Source of the DNA: Amycolatopsis nalaikhensis
GTDB lineage: Bacteria > Actinomycetota > Actinomycetes > Mycobacteriales > Pseudonocardiaceae
Length of the DNA: 64,000 bases
Assembly (NCBI RefSeq): GCF_030264295.1
Contig: NZ_CP127173.1
Coordinates: 8,315,501 to 8,379,500, forward strand
Direction: 5' to 3'
Positions 49,925 through 57,911 of this stretch are shown one piece after another. Made by a program: the position numbers and the translations under genes. The notes under the pieces were generated by a model. The model had not been told where the DNA came from, searched no databases, and was given only the letters and a program-made list of their open reading frames with translations. The first letter of the stretch is position 1. Each line of letters opens with the position of its first letter.

Positions 49925-50782
49925 CTACCGGTTCTGGACGTGCTGCCAGCCGAAGCGGCCCTTGATGCAGAGGTTCCCGTGCGTCACCGAGCTGTCGTGC
50001 GGCGAGGTCACCTTCACGATCTCGTTGTCCTGGACGTGCAGCGTGAGGTTGCACCCGACACCGCAGAACGTGCACACGGTCGTCGTCTGCGTCTGCCGGG
50101 ATTCGTCCCAGGAACCATCGGACCGCTTGTCGTACTCGCGCTTGAAGCTCAGCGCTCCCGTCGGGCACACCTCGACGCAGTTGCCGCAGTACACGCACGC
50201 GCTGTCCGGCAACGGGTTCGAGAACTCCGTCGAGATCCGCGCGTCGAAGCCGCGGCCCGCCACGGTGATCGCGAACGAGTTCTGCCACTGCTCTCCGCAC
50301 GCGTCGACGCACTTGTAGCACAGGATGCACTTCTCGTAGTCGCGGACGTACAGCTCGTTGTCCACAATGGCCGGTTGTGCGACCGTCGCCGCGTCCGGGC
50401 CGAAGCGGTCCGGGTCCGCGCCCGCCTCCTCCATCCACTCCGCGACGCCCGGTGTCGTCGACAGGTCCGTCGCCGACGCCAGCAGTTCCAGGACCACCTT
50501 GCGGCTCGTGCGCGTCCGCTCGGAATCGGTGTGCACCACCATCCCCGGCTCGGCCTTGCGGGAACACGACGGCACCAGCGTCCGCGAGCCCTCCACTTCG
50601 ACCATGCAGACCCGGCACGCGTTCGCCGGTTCGAGGGTGTCGCCGTAGCACAGCGTGGGGATGTCCTTGCCCGCCGCCGTGCACGCGTCGAGGATCGTCG
50701 ATCCTTCGGGCACGCGCACGGTCGAGCCGTCCACGGTGAACTCGACCAGCCGCTTGGGGATCCCGATGTCCACAATCGTCAC
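49925..50782 (-). CDS. Formate dehydrogenase iron-sulfur subunit (detached N-terminal half of FdhA)
   Basis: 285 residues. Domain order: 2Fe-2S ferredoxin-like (CYGDTLEPANACRVCMVEVEG), the His/Cys NuoG-type linker, two 4Fe-4S clusters (CILCYKCVDAC; CVYCGNCVEVCP), and at the end the molybdopterin-oxidoreductase Fe4S4 motif (CTFCGVGCNLTLHV ... GNLCIKGRFGW). In most NAD-linked formate dehydrogenases these domains are the N-terminal third of the catalytic alpha subunit. Here they are a separate protein, and the catalytic part is encoded at 52526-54448. The GTG start overlaps the NuoEF-like stop (GTGA). It carries electrons between the Mo site and the diaphorase subunit. Confidence 0.88.
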   Translation of the reverse strand: MTIVDIGIPKRLVEFTVDGSTVRVPEGSTILDACTAAGKDIPTLCYGDTLEPANACRVCMVEVEGSRTLVPSCSRKAEPGMVVHTDSERTRTSRKVVLELLASATDLSTTPGVAEWMEEAGADPDRFGPDAATVAQPAIVDNELYVRDYEKCILCYKCVDACGEQWQNSFAITVAGRGFDARISTEFSNPLPDSACVYCGNCVEVCPTGALSFKREYDKRSDGSWDESRQTQTTTVCTFCGVGCNLTLHVQDNEIVKVTSPHDSSVTHGNLCIKGRFGWQHVQNR

Positions 50783-52524
50783 TGCAGTGCTCCCAACCGG
50801 TCGATGGCGGATTCGATGGCGTTCCAGGCCGTCTGGCCGAGCCCGCAGATCGACGAGTCCCGCATGACCCCGCCCACCTCGCGCAGCAGCGGCCACTCGT
50901 CCGAGCCCGCCGCCAGCACCCGGCGGATCGCCTCCTCCTGGCGCACCGTCCCGATCCGGCACGGGACGCACTGCCCGCACGACTCGTCGCGGAAGAACTC
51001 CGCGATCCGCAGCAGGAACCCGCCGAGGTCGGCCAGGTCGTCGAGCACCAGGACGACGCCCGAGCCGAGCGTCGTCTTCGCCGCCCGCGCGTCCTCGAAG
51101 GTGAGCGGCAGGTCCAGCTCGTCCGGCCGGACGAAGCCGCCCGCCGCGCCGCCCAGCAGGATCGCGCGCAGCGAGCGGCCCTCGGGCACTCCCCCGGCCA
51201 AGGAGAGGAGTTCCCGCAGGGTCGTGCCGAACGGCACTTCGTAGACACCCGGCCGTTCGACGTTCCCGGACAGGCAGAACAGCTTCGGCCCGGCCGAGGC
51301 CTCCGTGCCGATCGCCCGGTACGCGGCCGCGCCCTCGGTGAGGATCAGCGGCACGTTCACCAGCGTCTCGACGTTGTTCACCGCCGTCGGCTTGCCGAAG
51401 AGCCCCTGCTCGACCGGGAACGGCGGCTTCGTGCGGGGTTCGCCGCGGAAGCCCTCGATCGAGTTGAAGATCGCGGTCTCCTCGCCGCAGATGTACGCGC
51501 CCGCGCCGCGCCGGATCTCGATGTCGAACGAGAACCCCTCGTGGCCCATGACGTCCACGCCGAGGAAGCCGCGCTCGCGGCAGACGTCGAGGGCGTTCCG
51601 CAGCAGCCGCAGCGCCCGCGGGTACTCGCCGCGCAGGTAGATGTAGCCCTGCCGGGCCCCGATCGCGTACGCGGCGATCGTCATGGACTCCACCAGCGCG
51701 AACGGGTCGCCTTCGAGCAGCACCCGGTCCTTGAACGTGCCCGGCTCGCTCTCGTCGGCGTTGCACACGAGGTAGTGCGGCCCGGCGGGTTGCGCGGCCG
51801 TGGCCGCCCACTTGCGCCCGGTGGGGAACGCGGCCCCACCGCGGCCGAGCAGGCCGGAGTCGGTGACCTCGCGGAGCACCGCGGCCTGCCCCATCCGCAG
51901 GGCGTTGCGCAGCGCGGCGTACCCGCCGGTCGCGCGGTAGTCGTCCAAACTGGCGGGATCGACGACGCCGACGCGGCGCAGCAGCCGCAGCCCGTCCCGC
52001 TGGTGGATCACCGGCGGCGCGCCTTCCGAGGCAGCCGGTGTGCGCTGAGCGGCCAGTACGGCCGACGCGCCGGTCGCCGGGGCCACCAGCTCCGCCGTCG
52101 CCGGGTCGCCGGCCTGGAACGTCAGCGCCGCGGGGGCCCGTTCGCAGACGCCGAGGCACGGGCTGCGCAGCCACGTGACCCCGCCGCGCGCCTTCCCCGC
52201 GGCGCCGACGTGCTCGGTGAGGACGTCGCACACGGTCTCCGCGCCGTTGACGCGGCAGGCGAGGTCGGTGCACACGTGCACCACCCGTTCCGGGCGTTCC
52301 TCCAGGGCGAACAGCGAGTAGAAGCTCGCCACGCCGTACGCGTCGGCCGGTGGCACGTGCAGCGTCTCGCAGATCAGGTTGAGCGCGCCCTGGCTGATCC
52401 AGCCCACCCGGTCGTTGACCGCGTGGAGGGCGGGCAGCAGCTGGTCGCGCCCGCCCCCGGCGAACGCGGCGACGGCGTCGCGTTCTTCGCGCGAGGCGAC
52501 GGCGTCGAGGAGTTTGAGGTCCAC
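50779..52524 (-). CDS. NAD-reducing diaphorase, NuoE-NuoF fusion of formate dehydrogenase
   Basis: 581 residues. The first 150 are NuoE/FdsG-like (GVASFYSLFALEERP; 2Fe-2S cysteines in CTDLAC and SPCLGVCERAP). The rest is NuoF/FdsB-like: GLLGRGGAAFPTGRKW (FMN), CNADESEPGTFKDR (NADH), GAGAYICGEETAIFNSIEG, and the 4Fe-4S motif ESCGQCVPCRIGT near the end. It passes electrons from formate to NAD+. The gene starts with GTG one base after the catalytic-subunit stop. Fusion of the G and B subunits into one chain distinguishes it from FdsGB of Cupriavidus. Confidence 0.92.
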   Translation of the reverse strand: MDLKLLDAVASREERDAVAAFAGGGRDQLLPALHAVNDRVGWISQGALNLICETLHVPPADAYGVASFYSLFALEERPERVVHVCTDLACRVNGAETVCDVLTEHVGAAGKARGGVTWLRSPCLGVCERAPAALTFQAGDPATAELVAPATGASAVLAAQRTPAASEGAPPVIHQRDGLRLLRRVGVVDPASLDDYRATGGYAALRNALRMGQAAVLREVTDSGLLGRGGAAFPTGRKWAATAAQPAGPHYLVCNADESEPGTFKDRVLLEGDPFALVESMTIAAYAIGARQGYIYLRGEYPRALRLLRNALDVCRERGFLGVDVMGHEGFSFDIEIRRGAGAYICGEETAIFNSIEGFRGEPRTKPPFPVEQGLFGKPTAVNNVETLVNVPLILTEGAAAYRAIGTEASAGPKLFCLSGNVERPGVYEVPFGTTLRELLSLAGGVPEGRSLRAILLGGAAGGFVRPDELDLPLTFEDARAAKTTLGSGVVLVLDDLADLGGFLLRIAEFFRDESCGQCVPCRIGTVRQEEAIRRVLAAGSDEWPLLREVGGVMRDSSICGLGQTAWNAIESAIDRLGALQ

Positions 52525-52525
52525 T

Positions 52526-54448
52526 TCAGACTCCCGCTTCCGAGAGCTTCTCGACGCGGATGGCCGCGGCCTTGTACTCGGCGGTTCCGGCGATCGGGCA
52601 GGTCGCTTCGATGGTGATGATGTTGACGTCGATCTCGTCCGGGAAGTGGAACGTCATGAACGCCAGCCCCGGCTTCAGCCCCTTGTCCAGCCGCACCGGC
52701 GCGACGATTTCGCCGCGCCGCGACGAGATCCGGACCAGCTCGTCCGGCTCGACGCCCAGCGACCGGGCGTCCTCCGGGCACAGGTCGAGGGTCTCGCCCT
52801 GCCGCATCGGCGACGGGAACCCGCCCGACTGCACGCCGGTGTTGTAGGAGTCCAGGCGCCGTCCGGTGGTGAGCCGGATCGGGAACTCCTCGGTGAGCAG
52901 GTCGACCGGCGGGCTGTGCTCGATCACCGTGAACGGCGCCGGGCGGCCGCGCTCGGCCGGGTCCTCGGCCCACAGGCGCCCGTGCAGGAACGTCGGCTCC
53001 AGGGTGTCCTCCGAGTAGCACGGCCACTGGATGCCGCCCAGCTCCTCGAGCCGGGCGTAGGACATCCCGGCGTGCATCGGCGACAGCGAGCGCAGCTCGT
53101 CCCACACCTCCTCGCCGCCGGTGTAGTGCCAGTCGTGGCCGAGGCGGCGGGCCAGCTCCGAGAGCAGCTCGATGTCGTCGCGCGCGCCCTCCGGCGGTTC
53201 GAGGGCCTTGCGGACGCGCTGGACGCGCCGTTCGGAGTTGGTGAACGTGCCGTCGCTCTCGCACCAGGCCGCCGACGCGGGCAGCACGACATCGGCCAGC
53301 TGCGCGGTCTTGGTGAGGAAGATGTCCTGCACGACCAGGTGGTCCACGTTGGACAGCCGTTTGATCGTGTGCTCGCAGTCGGCTTCGGACTGCACCGGGT
53401 TCTCGCCGATGATGTACACGCAGGTCAGGTCGCCGCGTTCCATCGCGTCGAGCATCTGGGTCAGGTTGAGCCCCTTGTGCGGCGGGATCGACGAGCCCCA
53501 CGCGGTGTCGAACTTCGCGCGGACGTCCGCGTCGAGGACGTCCTGGAAGCCCGGCAGCCGGTCCGGGATGGCGCCCATGTCACCGCCGCCCTGGACGTTG
53601 TTCTGCCCGCGCAGCGGGTTCAGCCCGGCGCCGTAGCGGCCGACCTGCCCGGCGAGCAGCGCGAGGTTGATCAGCGACAGCACGTTGTCGGTGCCGTTGT
53701 GGTGCTCCGTGATGCCGAGGGTCCACGACAGCTGCGCGCGGTCGGCGCGGGCGTAGGTGTGGGCCAGCTCGCGGATCAGCTCCGCCGGGACGCCGGTCGT
53801 CTTCTCCGCGACCTCGAGGGTCCACGGCTCGACCGACGCGGCGAACTCGGCGAACCCCTCGGTGGCGCGTTCGATGAACGTCTCGTTCGCCAGTCCCGAG
53901 TGGATGATCTCCCGGGCGATCGCGTGCGCCAGCGGGATGTCGGTGCCGACCTCGAGCTGCAGCTGCCGGTGCGCCCAGCTCGCGGTGCTCGTCCGCCGCG
54001 GGTCCACGACGAAGAGCTTCGCTCCCTTGTGGACGGCCTTGAGCACGTGGTGGAAGAAGATCGGGTGCGCCTCGCGCGGGTTGCCGCCCCAGATCACGAT
54101 GACGTCGGCGTCCTCGATCTCCTGGTAGGACGACGTCCCGCCGCCGCTGTCGAACACGCGCGCCAGCCCGGCGACGCTCGGCGCGTGGCAGGTCCGGTTG
54201 CACGAGTCGACGTTGTTCGTGCCGATCACGGCGCGGGTGAACTTCTGCGCGACGAAGTTCATCTCGTTGGTCGCGCGGGCGCACGAGAACATCCCGAACG
54301 CCTCCGGACCCCGCGCGTCGAGGGTGCGGCGGATCCCGGCGGCGGCCCGGTCGAGGGCCTCCTCCCAGGTCGCCGGCCGCAGCACGCCGGAGTCGCGCAC
54401 CAGTGGCTGGGTGAGCCGGACGTACGGCTCGGTCTTCCTGCGCTTCAC
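52526..54448 (-). CDS. Formate dehydrogenase catalytic (molybdopterin) subunit lacking the Fe4S4 domain
   Basis: 640 residues. Starts directly in the molybdopterin-oxidoreductase fold (LVRDSGVLRPATWEEALDRA, SCARATNEMNFVAQKF). The metal ligand is Cys in DSCNRTCHAPSVAGL (Cys form, not selenocysteine). Further FDH landmarks are WGGNPREAHPIFFHH, GRYGAGLNPLRGQNNVQGGGDMGAIPD, GENPVQSEAD and the C-terminal molydop_binding domain (RLTTGRRLDSYNTGVQS). The N-terminal Fe4S4 domain normally fused to such proteins is encoded by the third gene of the operon. GTG 54448 has GGAGG upstream. It oxidises formate to CO2 and fits the oxalate genes that follow, which generate formate. Confidence 0.9.
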   Translation of the reverse strand: MKRRKTEPYVRLTQPLVRDSGVLRPATWEEALDRAAAGIRRTLDARGPEAFGMFSCARATNEMNFVAQKFTRAVIGTNNVDSCNRTCHAPSVAGLARVFDSGGGTSSYQEIEDADVIVIWGGNPREAHPIFFHHVLKAVHKGAKLFVVDPRRTSTASWAHRQLQLEVGTDIPLAHAIAREIIHSGLANETFIERATEGFAEFAASVEPWTLEVAEKTTGVPAELIRELAHTYARADRAQLSWTLGITEHHNGTDNVLSLINLALLAGQVGRYGAGLNPLRGQNNVQGGGDMGAIPDRLPGFQDVLDADVRAKFDTAWGSSIPPHKGLNLTQMLDAMERGDLTCVYIIGENPVQSEADCEHTIKRLSNVDHLVVQDIFLTKTAQLADVVLPASAAWCESDGTFTNSERRVQRVRKALEPPEGARDDIELLSELARRLGHDWHYTGGEEVWDELRSLSPMHAGMSYARLEELGGIQWPCYSEDTLEPTFLHGRLWAEDPAERGRPAPFTVIEHSPPVDLLTEEFPIRLTTGRRLDSYNTGVQSGGFPSPMRQGETLDLCPEDARSLGVEPDELVRISSRRGEIVAPVRLDKGLKPGLAFMTFHFPDEIDVNIITIEATCPIAGTAEYKAAAIRVEKLSEAGV

Positions 54449-54461
54449 GGGGTACCTCCGG

Positions 54462-55457
54462 TCAGTGCGACCCGACGGGAACGGGTGTGTTGCTGGTGTG
54501 GTTGAGCAGGCCGATGGCGGCGTGGACGTGGCGCAGGGCCGGCGCCGCGACGCCGGTCAGCTCCGCGAGCTCGACGACGGCGCCGATGATGGCGTCGATC
54601 TCCAGCGGCTTGCCGGCTTCGAGGTCCTGCAGCATCGACGTCTTGTGGTGGCCGACGCGCCAGGCGCCGTCGATGCGCTTCTCGACCGAGATCTGCGGGT
54701 CCGCGCCGGCCGCGCGGGCGATCTCCAGCGTCTCGGTCATCATCGTGGCGACGAGCGCGCGGGTGTCCTCGTGCTCGCACATCTGCGCCATGGTCGCCCT
54801 GGTCAGCGCCGACAGCGGGTTGAAGGCGACGTTGCCCATCAGCTTGACCCAGATGTCGGTGCGCAGGTCGGGCTCGACCGGCGCCTTGAGCCCGCCGGCG
54901 ATCATCGCCGCGCTGAGCACCTTGCAGCGCGCGGAGATCTCACCGTCCGGCTCGCCGAGGGAGAACCGCGTGCCCTCGAGGTGCCGGATCACGCCGGGTT
55001 CCTCGATGACCGTGGAGCAGTAGACGACGCAGCCGATCGCCCGTCTCAGCTCGAGCACCGCGGTCACCGAGCCACCCGGATCGACGGTCTCGACCCGGCG
55101 TCCTTCGAGCGGGTGGCCCTTCAGTCCGTGGAAGTACCACCACGGGATGCCGTTCTGCGCGGCCACGATCGCGGTGTCCGGGCCGAGCAGCGGGGCGAGC
55201 AGGGGCCCGCACGACGCGTACGAGTTGGCCTTCAGGCCCAGGAACACGAAGTCGACCTCGCCGACTTCGGCCGGGTCGTCGGTGACGTGCGGGTGCGCGG
55301 TGAAGTCGCCGCGCGGGCTCAGCACGCGGACGCCGTGCTCGCGCATCGCGGCGAGATGGGCCCGCCGGGCGATCAGGTGCAGCTCCGTCCCACCGCGGTG
55401 CAGCGCGGCCCCGACGTAGGCACCGATCGCCCCGGCCCCGAGAACAGCCACCTTCAT
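54462..55457 (-). CDS. 2-dehydropantoate 2-reductase family (PanE/ApbA-like)
   Basis: 331 residues from ATG 55457, which has GGAGG seven bases upstream. Rossmann start VAVLGAGAIGAYVGAALHRGG; the catalytic Lys and Asn lie in WVKLMGNVAFNPLSALT. Ketopantoate reduction is the textbook role, but the gene heads the formate dehydrogenase operon (13 bases before it), and family members reduce other 2-oxo acids. A part in glyoxylate, hydroxypyruvate or oxalate-linked metabolism is as likely as pantothenate synthesis. A candidate GntR operator lies 27 bases before its start. Confidence 0.85.
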   Translation of the reverse strand: MKVAVLGAGAIGAYVGAALHRGGTELHLIARRAHLAAMREHGVRVLSPRGDFTAHPHVTDDPAEVGEVDFVFLGLKANSYASCGPLLAPLLGPDTAIVAAQNGIPWWYFHGLKGHPLEGRRVETVDPGGSVTAVLELRRAIGCVVYCSTVIEEPGVIRHLEGTRFSLGEPDGEISARCKVLSAAMIAGGLKAPVEPDLRTDIWVKLMGNVAFNPLSALTRATMAQMCEHEDTRALVATMMTETLEIARAAGADPQISVEKRIDGAWRVGHHKTSMLQDLEAGKPLEIDAIIGAVVELAELTGVAAPALRHVHAAIGLLNHTSNTPVPVGSH

Positions 55458-55483
55458 GATGAGCCTCCAAGGTCCAGCACGTG

Positions 55484-55596
55484 ATTGCATACAGTATCCT
55501 GGATCCGGCGTGGAGACCAGGCCTCAGCGGCGGGAAACGACGTGAAACTCCCGACAGGGTGAGATTCTGGGATTTTGCATACCAAAACCTGTATCC
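55484..55596. promoter_or_regulatory. Two GCATAC/GTATCC operator copies between PanE-like and GntR genes
   Basis: Site 1: GATTGCATACAGTATCC (55483-55499), an inverted repeat GCATAC-A-GTATCC beside the PanE-FDH promoter. Site 2: GCATAC (55577-55582) and GTATCC (55591-55596), the same half-sites 8 bases apart beside the GntR gene. The divergent GntR/FCD protein is the natural ligand, giving autoregulation and control of formate dehydrogenase. Confidence 0.7.
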
Positions 55597-55638
55597 TGAG
55601 CAGAGATCATCGCGTTCCTCTCCCTCCCGAGGTGTCCC

Positions 55639-56376
55639 GTGAGCCAGCCCGCTTCCCCGTTTCCCGACCGCGGCCCGTCCGGCCGCCGCACGGCCAAGGG
55701 CTCACTCAGCTCGACCGCCGCCAAGCGCGTCGAACGGCCCGCGCCGCTGCGGCAGGTCGTCTACGAGGCCCTCGCCGAGCTGATCATCAACCGCACCCTC
55801 GAACCCGGGCAGCACCTGGTCGAGGCCGACTTGGCCGAGTACCTCGGCGTCAGCCGGCAGCCCGTCCGCGAAGCCCTGCAACGCCTCCAGAGCGAAGGCT
55901 GGGTGGACCTCCGCCCCGCCCAGGGCGCGTTCGTCCACCTGCCCACCGAGGAGGAGGCCGACCAGCTGCTGAGCGTCCGCGGCGTGCTGGAGACGCACTC
56001 CGCGAAGCTCGCCGCCGGGCGGGCCACCGAGGAAGACGTCAAACGGCTCTGGGACCTGCAGAAAACCGGCCTGGAAGCACTCGCCGAGCAGGACACCGAA
56101 GGCCTGGTGGCCGCCAACGCCGCGCTCCACGCGTTCATCACCGAGCTCTCGGGGAACGCCGTGCTCGCGGAGCTGATCGGCCTGGTCGACCGCCGGGTCC
56201 GCTGGTACTACACGCCGATCGCCCGGCCCCGCGGGCAGGACGCCTGGCACGAGCACGACGAGCTGATCCACGCCATCGCCAACCAGAACGTCGAGTCGGC
56301 CGAGAAGATCATGGCCAAGCACACCGAACGGACCCGCCAGGCCTACCACGAACGTCCGGAAGCTCCCCGATCCTGA
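55639..56376 (+). CDS. GntR-family (FCD/FadR subgroup) transcriptional regulator
   Basis: 245 residues from a GTG with GAGG upstream. Winged-helix domain at about 35-105 (LRQVVYEALAELIINRTLEPGQHLVEADLAEYLGVSRQPVREAL), then the FCD all-helical ligand domain with Asp/His metal-ligand pattern (LHAFITEL ... HDELIHAIANQNVESAEKIMAKHTERTRQAY). FCD-type GntR proteins bind small carboxylic acids. Its position between the formate and oxalate operons, and shared operator motifs at 55.5 kb and 63.1 kb, suggest that it senses oxalate, formate, glyoxylate or an acyl-CoA and controls both operons. Confidence 0.92.
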   Translation: MSQPASPFPDRGPSGRRTAKGSLSSTAAKRVERPAPLRQVVYEALAELIINRTLEPGQHLVEADLAEYLGVSRQPVREALQRLQSEGWVDLRPAQGAFVHLPTEEEADQLLSVRGVLETHSAKLAAGRATEEDVKRLWDLQKTGLEALAEQDTEGLVAANAALHAFITELSGNAVLAELIGLVDRRVRWYYTPIARPRGQDAWHEHDELIHAIANQNVESAEKIMAKHTERTRQAYHERPEAPRS

Positions 56377-56427
56377 TTTCGGCAGGACCGGGGAGCGGGA
56401 AACCGGGCCATCCGGCGAGCGGCGGGC

Positions 56428-57807
56428 TTACCCGCCCGCCGCCGCCGACGGCCGCGCCACCAGCTCGGTTTCGGCGAGCTGGTGGCGCGTCCGGCCCGGC
56501 TGGCGCAGGAACAGCGTCAGCACGGCCGACAACACCGCGATGCACCCGGCGAGCACGTACGCGCCGGTGTAGCCCCACGCGCTGATGACCCCCGCGGCGA
56601 GCCCGCCGCCGCCGACGCCACCGACCAGTTTCGCGCTGTAGACCAGGCCGTAGTTCGACGCGTTGTTGTTCTCGCCGAAGTAGTCCGGTACCAGCGCCGC
56701 GAACAGCGGGTAGAACGCGCCGCCGCCGAACCCGGTCAGGAACGCGAACACCATGAACAGGAACAGGTTGTGCGTGTTCCCCGCGTACAACACGCCGAAC
56801 TGCGCGCCGCCGGCGATCAGCAGCACGATGGTCAGCGTCTGCCGCCTGCCGATCTTGTCCGACGCCCAGCCGACGGCCGCGCGACCGGTGCCGTTCACGA
56901 TCGCCAGCACACCCGCCGAGGAGGCCGCGACGAACGCGCCGAAGTGGCTCTCCTTGGCGAAGGGCACCTGGAAGTTGATCCCGAACAGCGACACCCCGCC
57001 GATGATCACCAGGCACACCCACATCAGCGGGAGCATGCCGGTCCGGATGGCCTCCATCGGCGTGAACTGGCGGACGGCCGGCGGGTTCTTGGCCAGGCTC
57101 TTCTTGACCCCGGCTTTGTCCCTCGCCCACGTCAGCGGGTCGATCTCCTTCGGCCACCAGCTCTTCGGCGGGTCCTTGAAGAGGAACCCGCAGACGCCGA
57201 CGACGATCAGCATGTAGAGGCCGATCCCGTCGAGCACCCCGGTGACGTTCTCGTGGCCGAGGAACGCGCTGAAGAGGTAGATGAACGGCACCGACCCGTA
57301 CGCGAAGCCGCCGTTCACGAACCCGGTCCGCGCGCCGCGCTTCTCCGGGTACCACTTGCCGACCATGTTGATGCAGGTCGCGTACACGAGCCCGGCGCCG
57401 GTGCCGCCGAGGACGGAGTACCCGATGAAGGCCAGCGCCAGGTTCCCGCTGTGCGCGATGGTGAAGTAGCCGATGCCGCTGCACACCGCGCCGGTCAGCA
57501 TGGCCGTCTTCGCCGACACGATGTTCTTCTCCCGGAGCCGGCCGGCCGGGAACGCGACCCCGGCCTGGAAGACCGCCCAGATGCTCGCCAGCCAGAACGC
57601 GTCGGACAGCGTCCAGCCGTACTTCTCCTCCAGGGTGCCTTCGACGGCGCCCCAGCCGTACTCGAACACGCTGACCGCCATCATGGCGATCCAGGGCAGC
57701 CAGACCATCCAGCTGCGTGAGCGCCCCATGATGTCGTGCGGCGACTCGCCTATCCGGTACACCCGTCCGTTCTGGTCAGTGATCTCCTGGTATGTGGCTG
57801 CGGTCAT
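56428..57807 (-). CDS. OFA-family MFS transporter (oxalate/formate antiporter type)
   Basis: 459 residues, 12 TM segments. OFA-type features: FEYGWGAVEGTLEEKYGWTLSDAFWLASIWAVFQAGVAF in TM1-2, GGTGAGLVYATCINMVGKWYPEKRGARTGFVNGGFAYGS, and the RAAVGWASDKIGRR inter-domain loop. In Oxalobacter, OxlT exchanges oxalate for formate. It is the last gene of the operon of oxalyl-CoA decarboxylase-like enzyme, CoA transferase and acyl-CoA ligase, 104 bases behind the ligase. Oxalate or another short dicarboxylate is the likely substrate. Confidence 0.88.
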   Translation of the reverse strand: MTAATYQEITDQNGRVYRIGESPHDIMGRSRSWMVWLPWIAMMAVSVFEYGWGAVEGTLEEKYGWTLSDAFWLASIWAVFQAGVAFPAGRLREKNIVSAKTAMLTGAVCSGIGYFTIAHSGNLALAFIGYSVLGGTGAGLVYATCINMVGKWYPEKRGARTGFVNGGFAYGSVPFIYLFSAFLGHENVTGVLDGIGLYMLIVVGVCGFLFKDPPKSWWPKEIDPLTWARDKAGVKKSLAKNPPAVRQFTPMEAIRTGMLPLMWVCLVIIGGVSLFGINFQVPFAKESHFGAFVAASSAGVLAIVNGTGRAAVGWASDKIGRRQTLTIVLLIAGGAQFGVLYAGNTHNLFLFMVFAFLTGFGGGAFYPLFAALVPDYFGENNNASNYGLVYSAKLVGGVGGGGLAAGVISAWGYTGAYVLAGCIAVLSAVLTLFLRQPGRTRHQLAETELVARPSAAAGG

Positions 57808-57911
57808 AAGAGTTCTCTTTCGTCACCGTTGACTCATGTCCCTCTGTTTGCCGTCGTGCGGTGGATCTTCGTCCTTTCCTCGTAGATGGACCAGCCCCTG
57901 TGGAGGACGTT

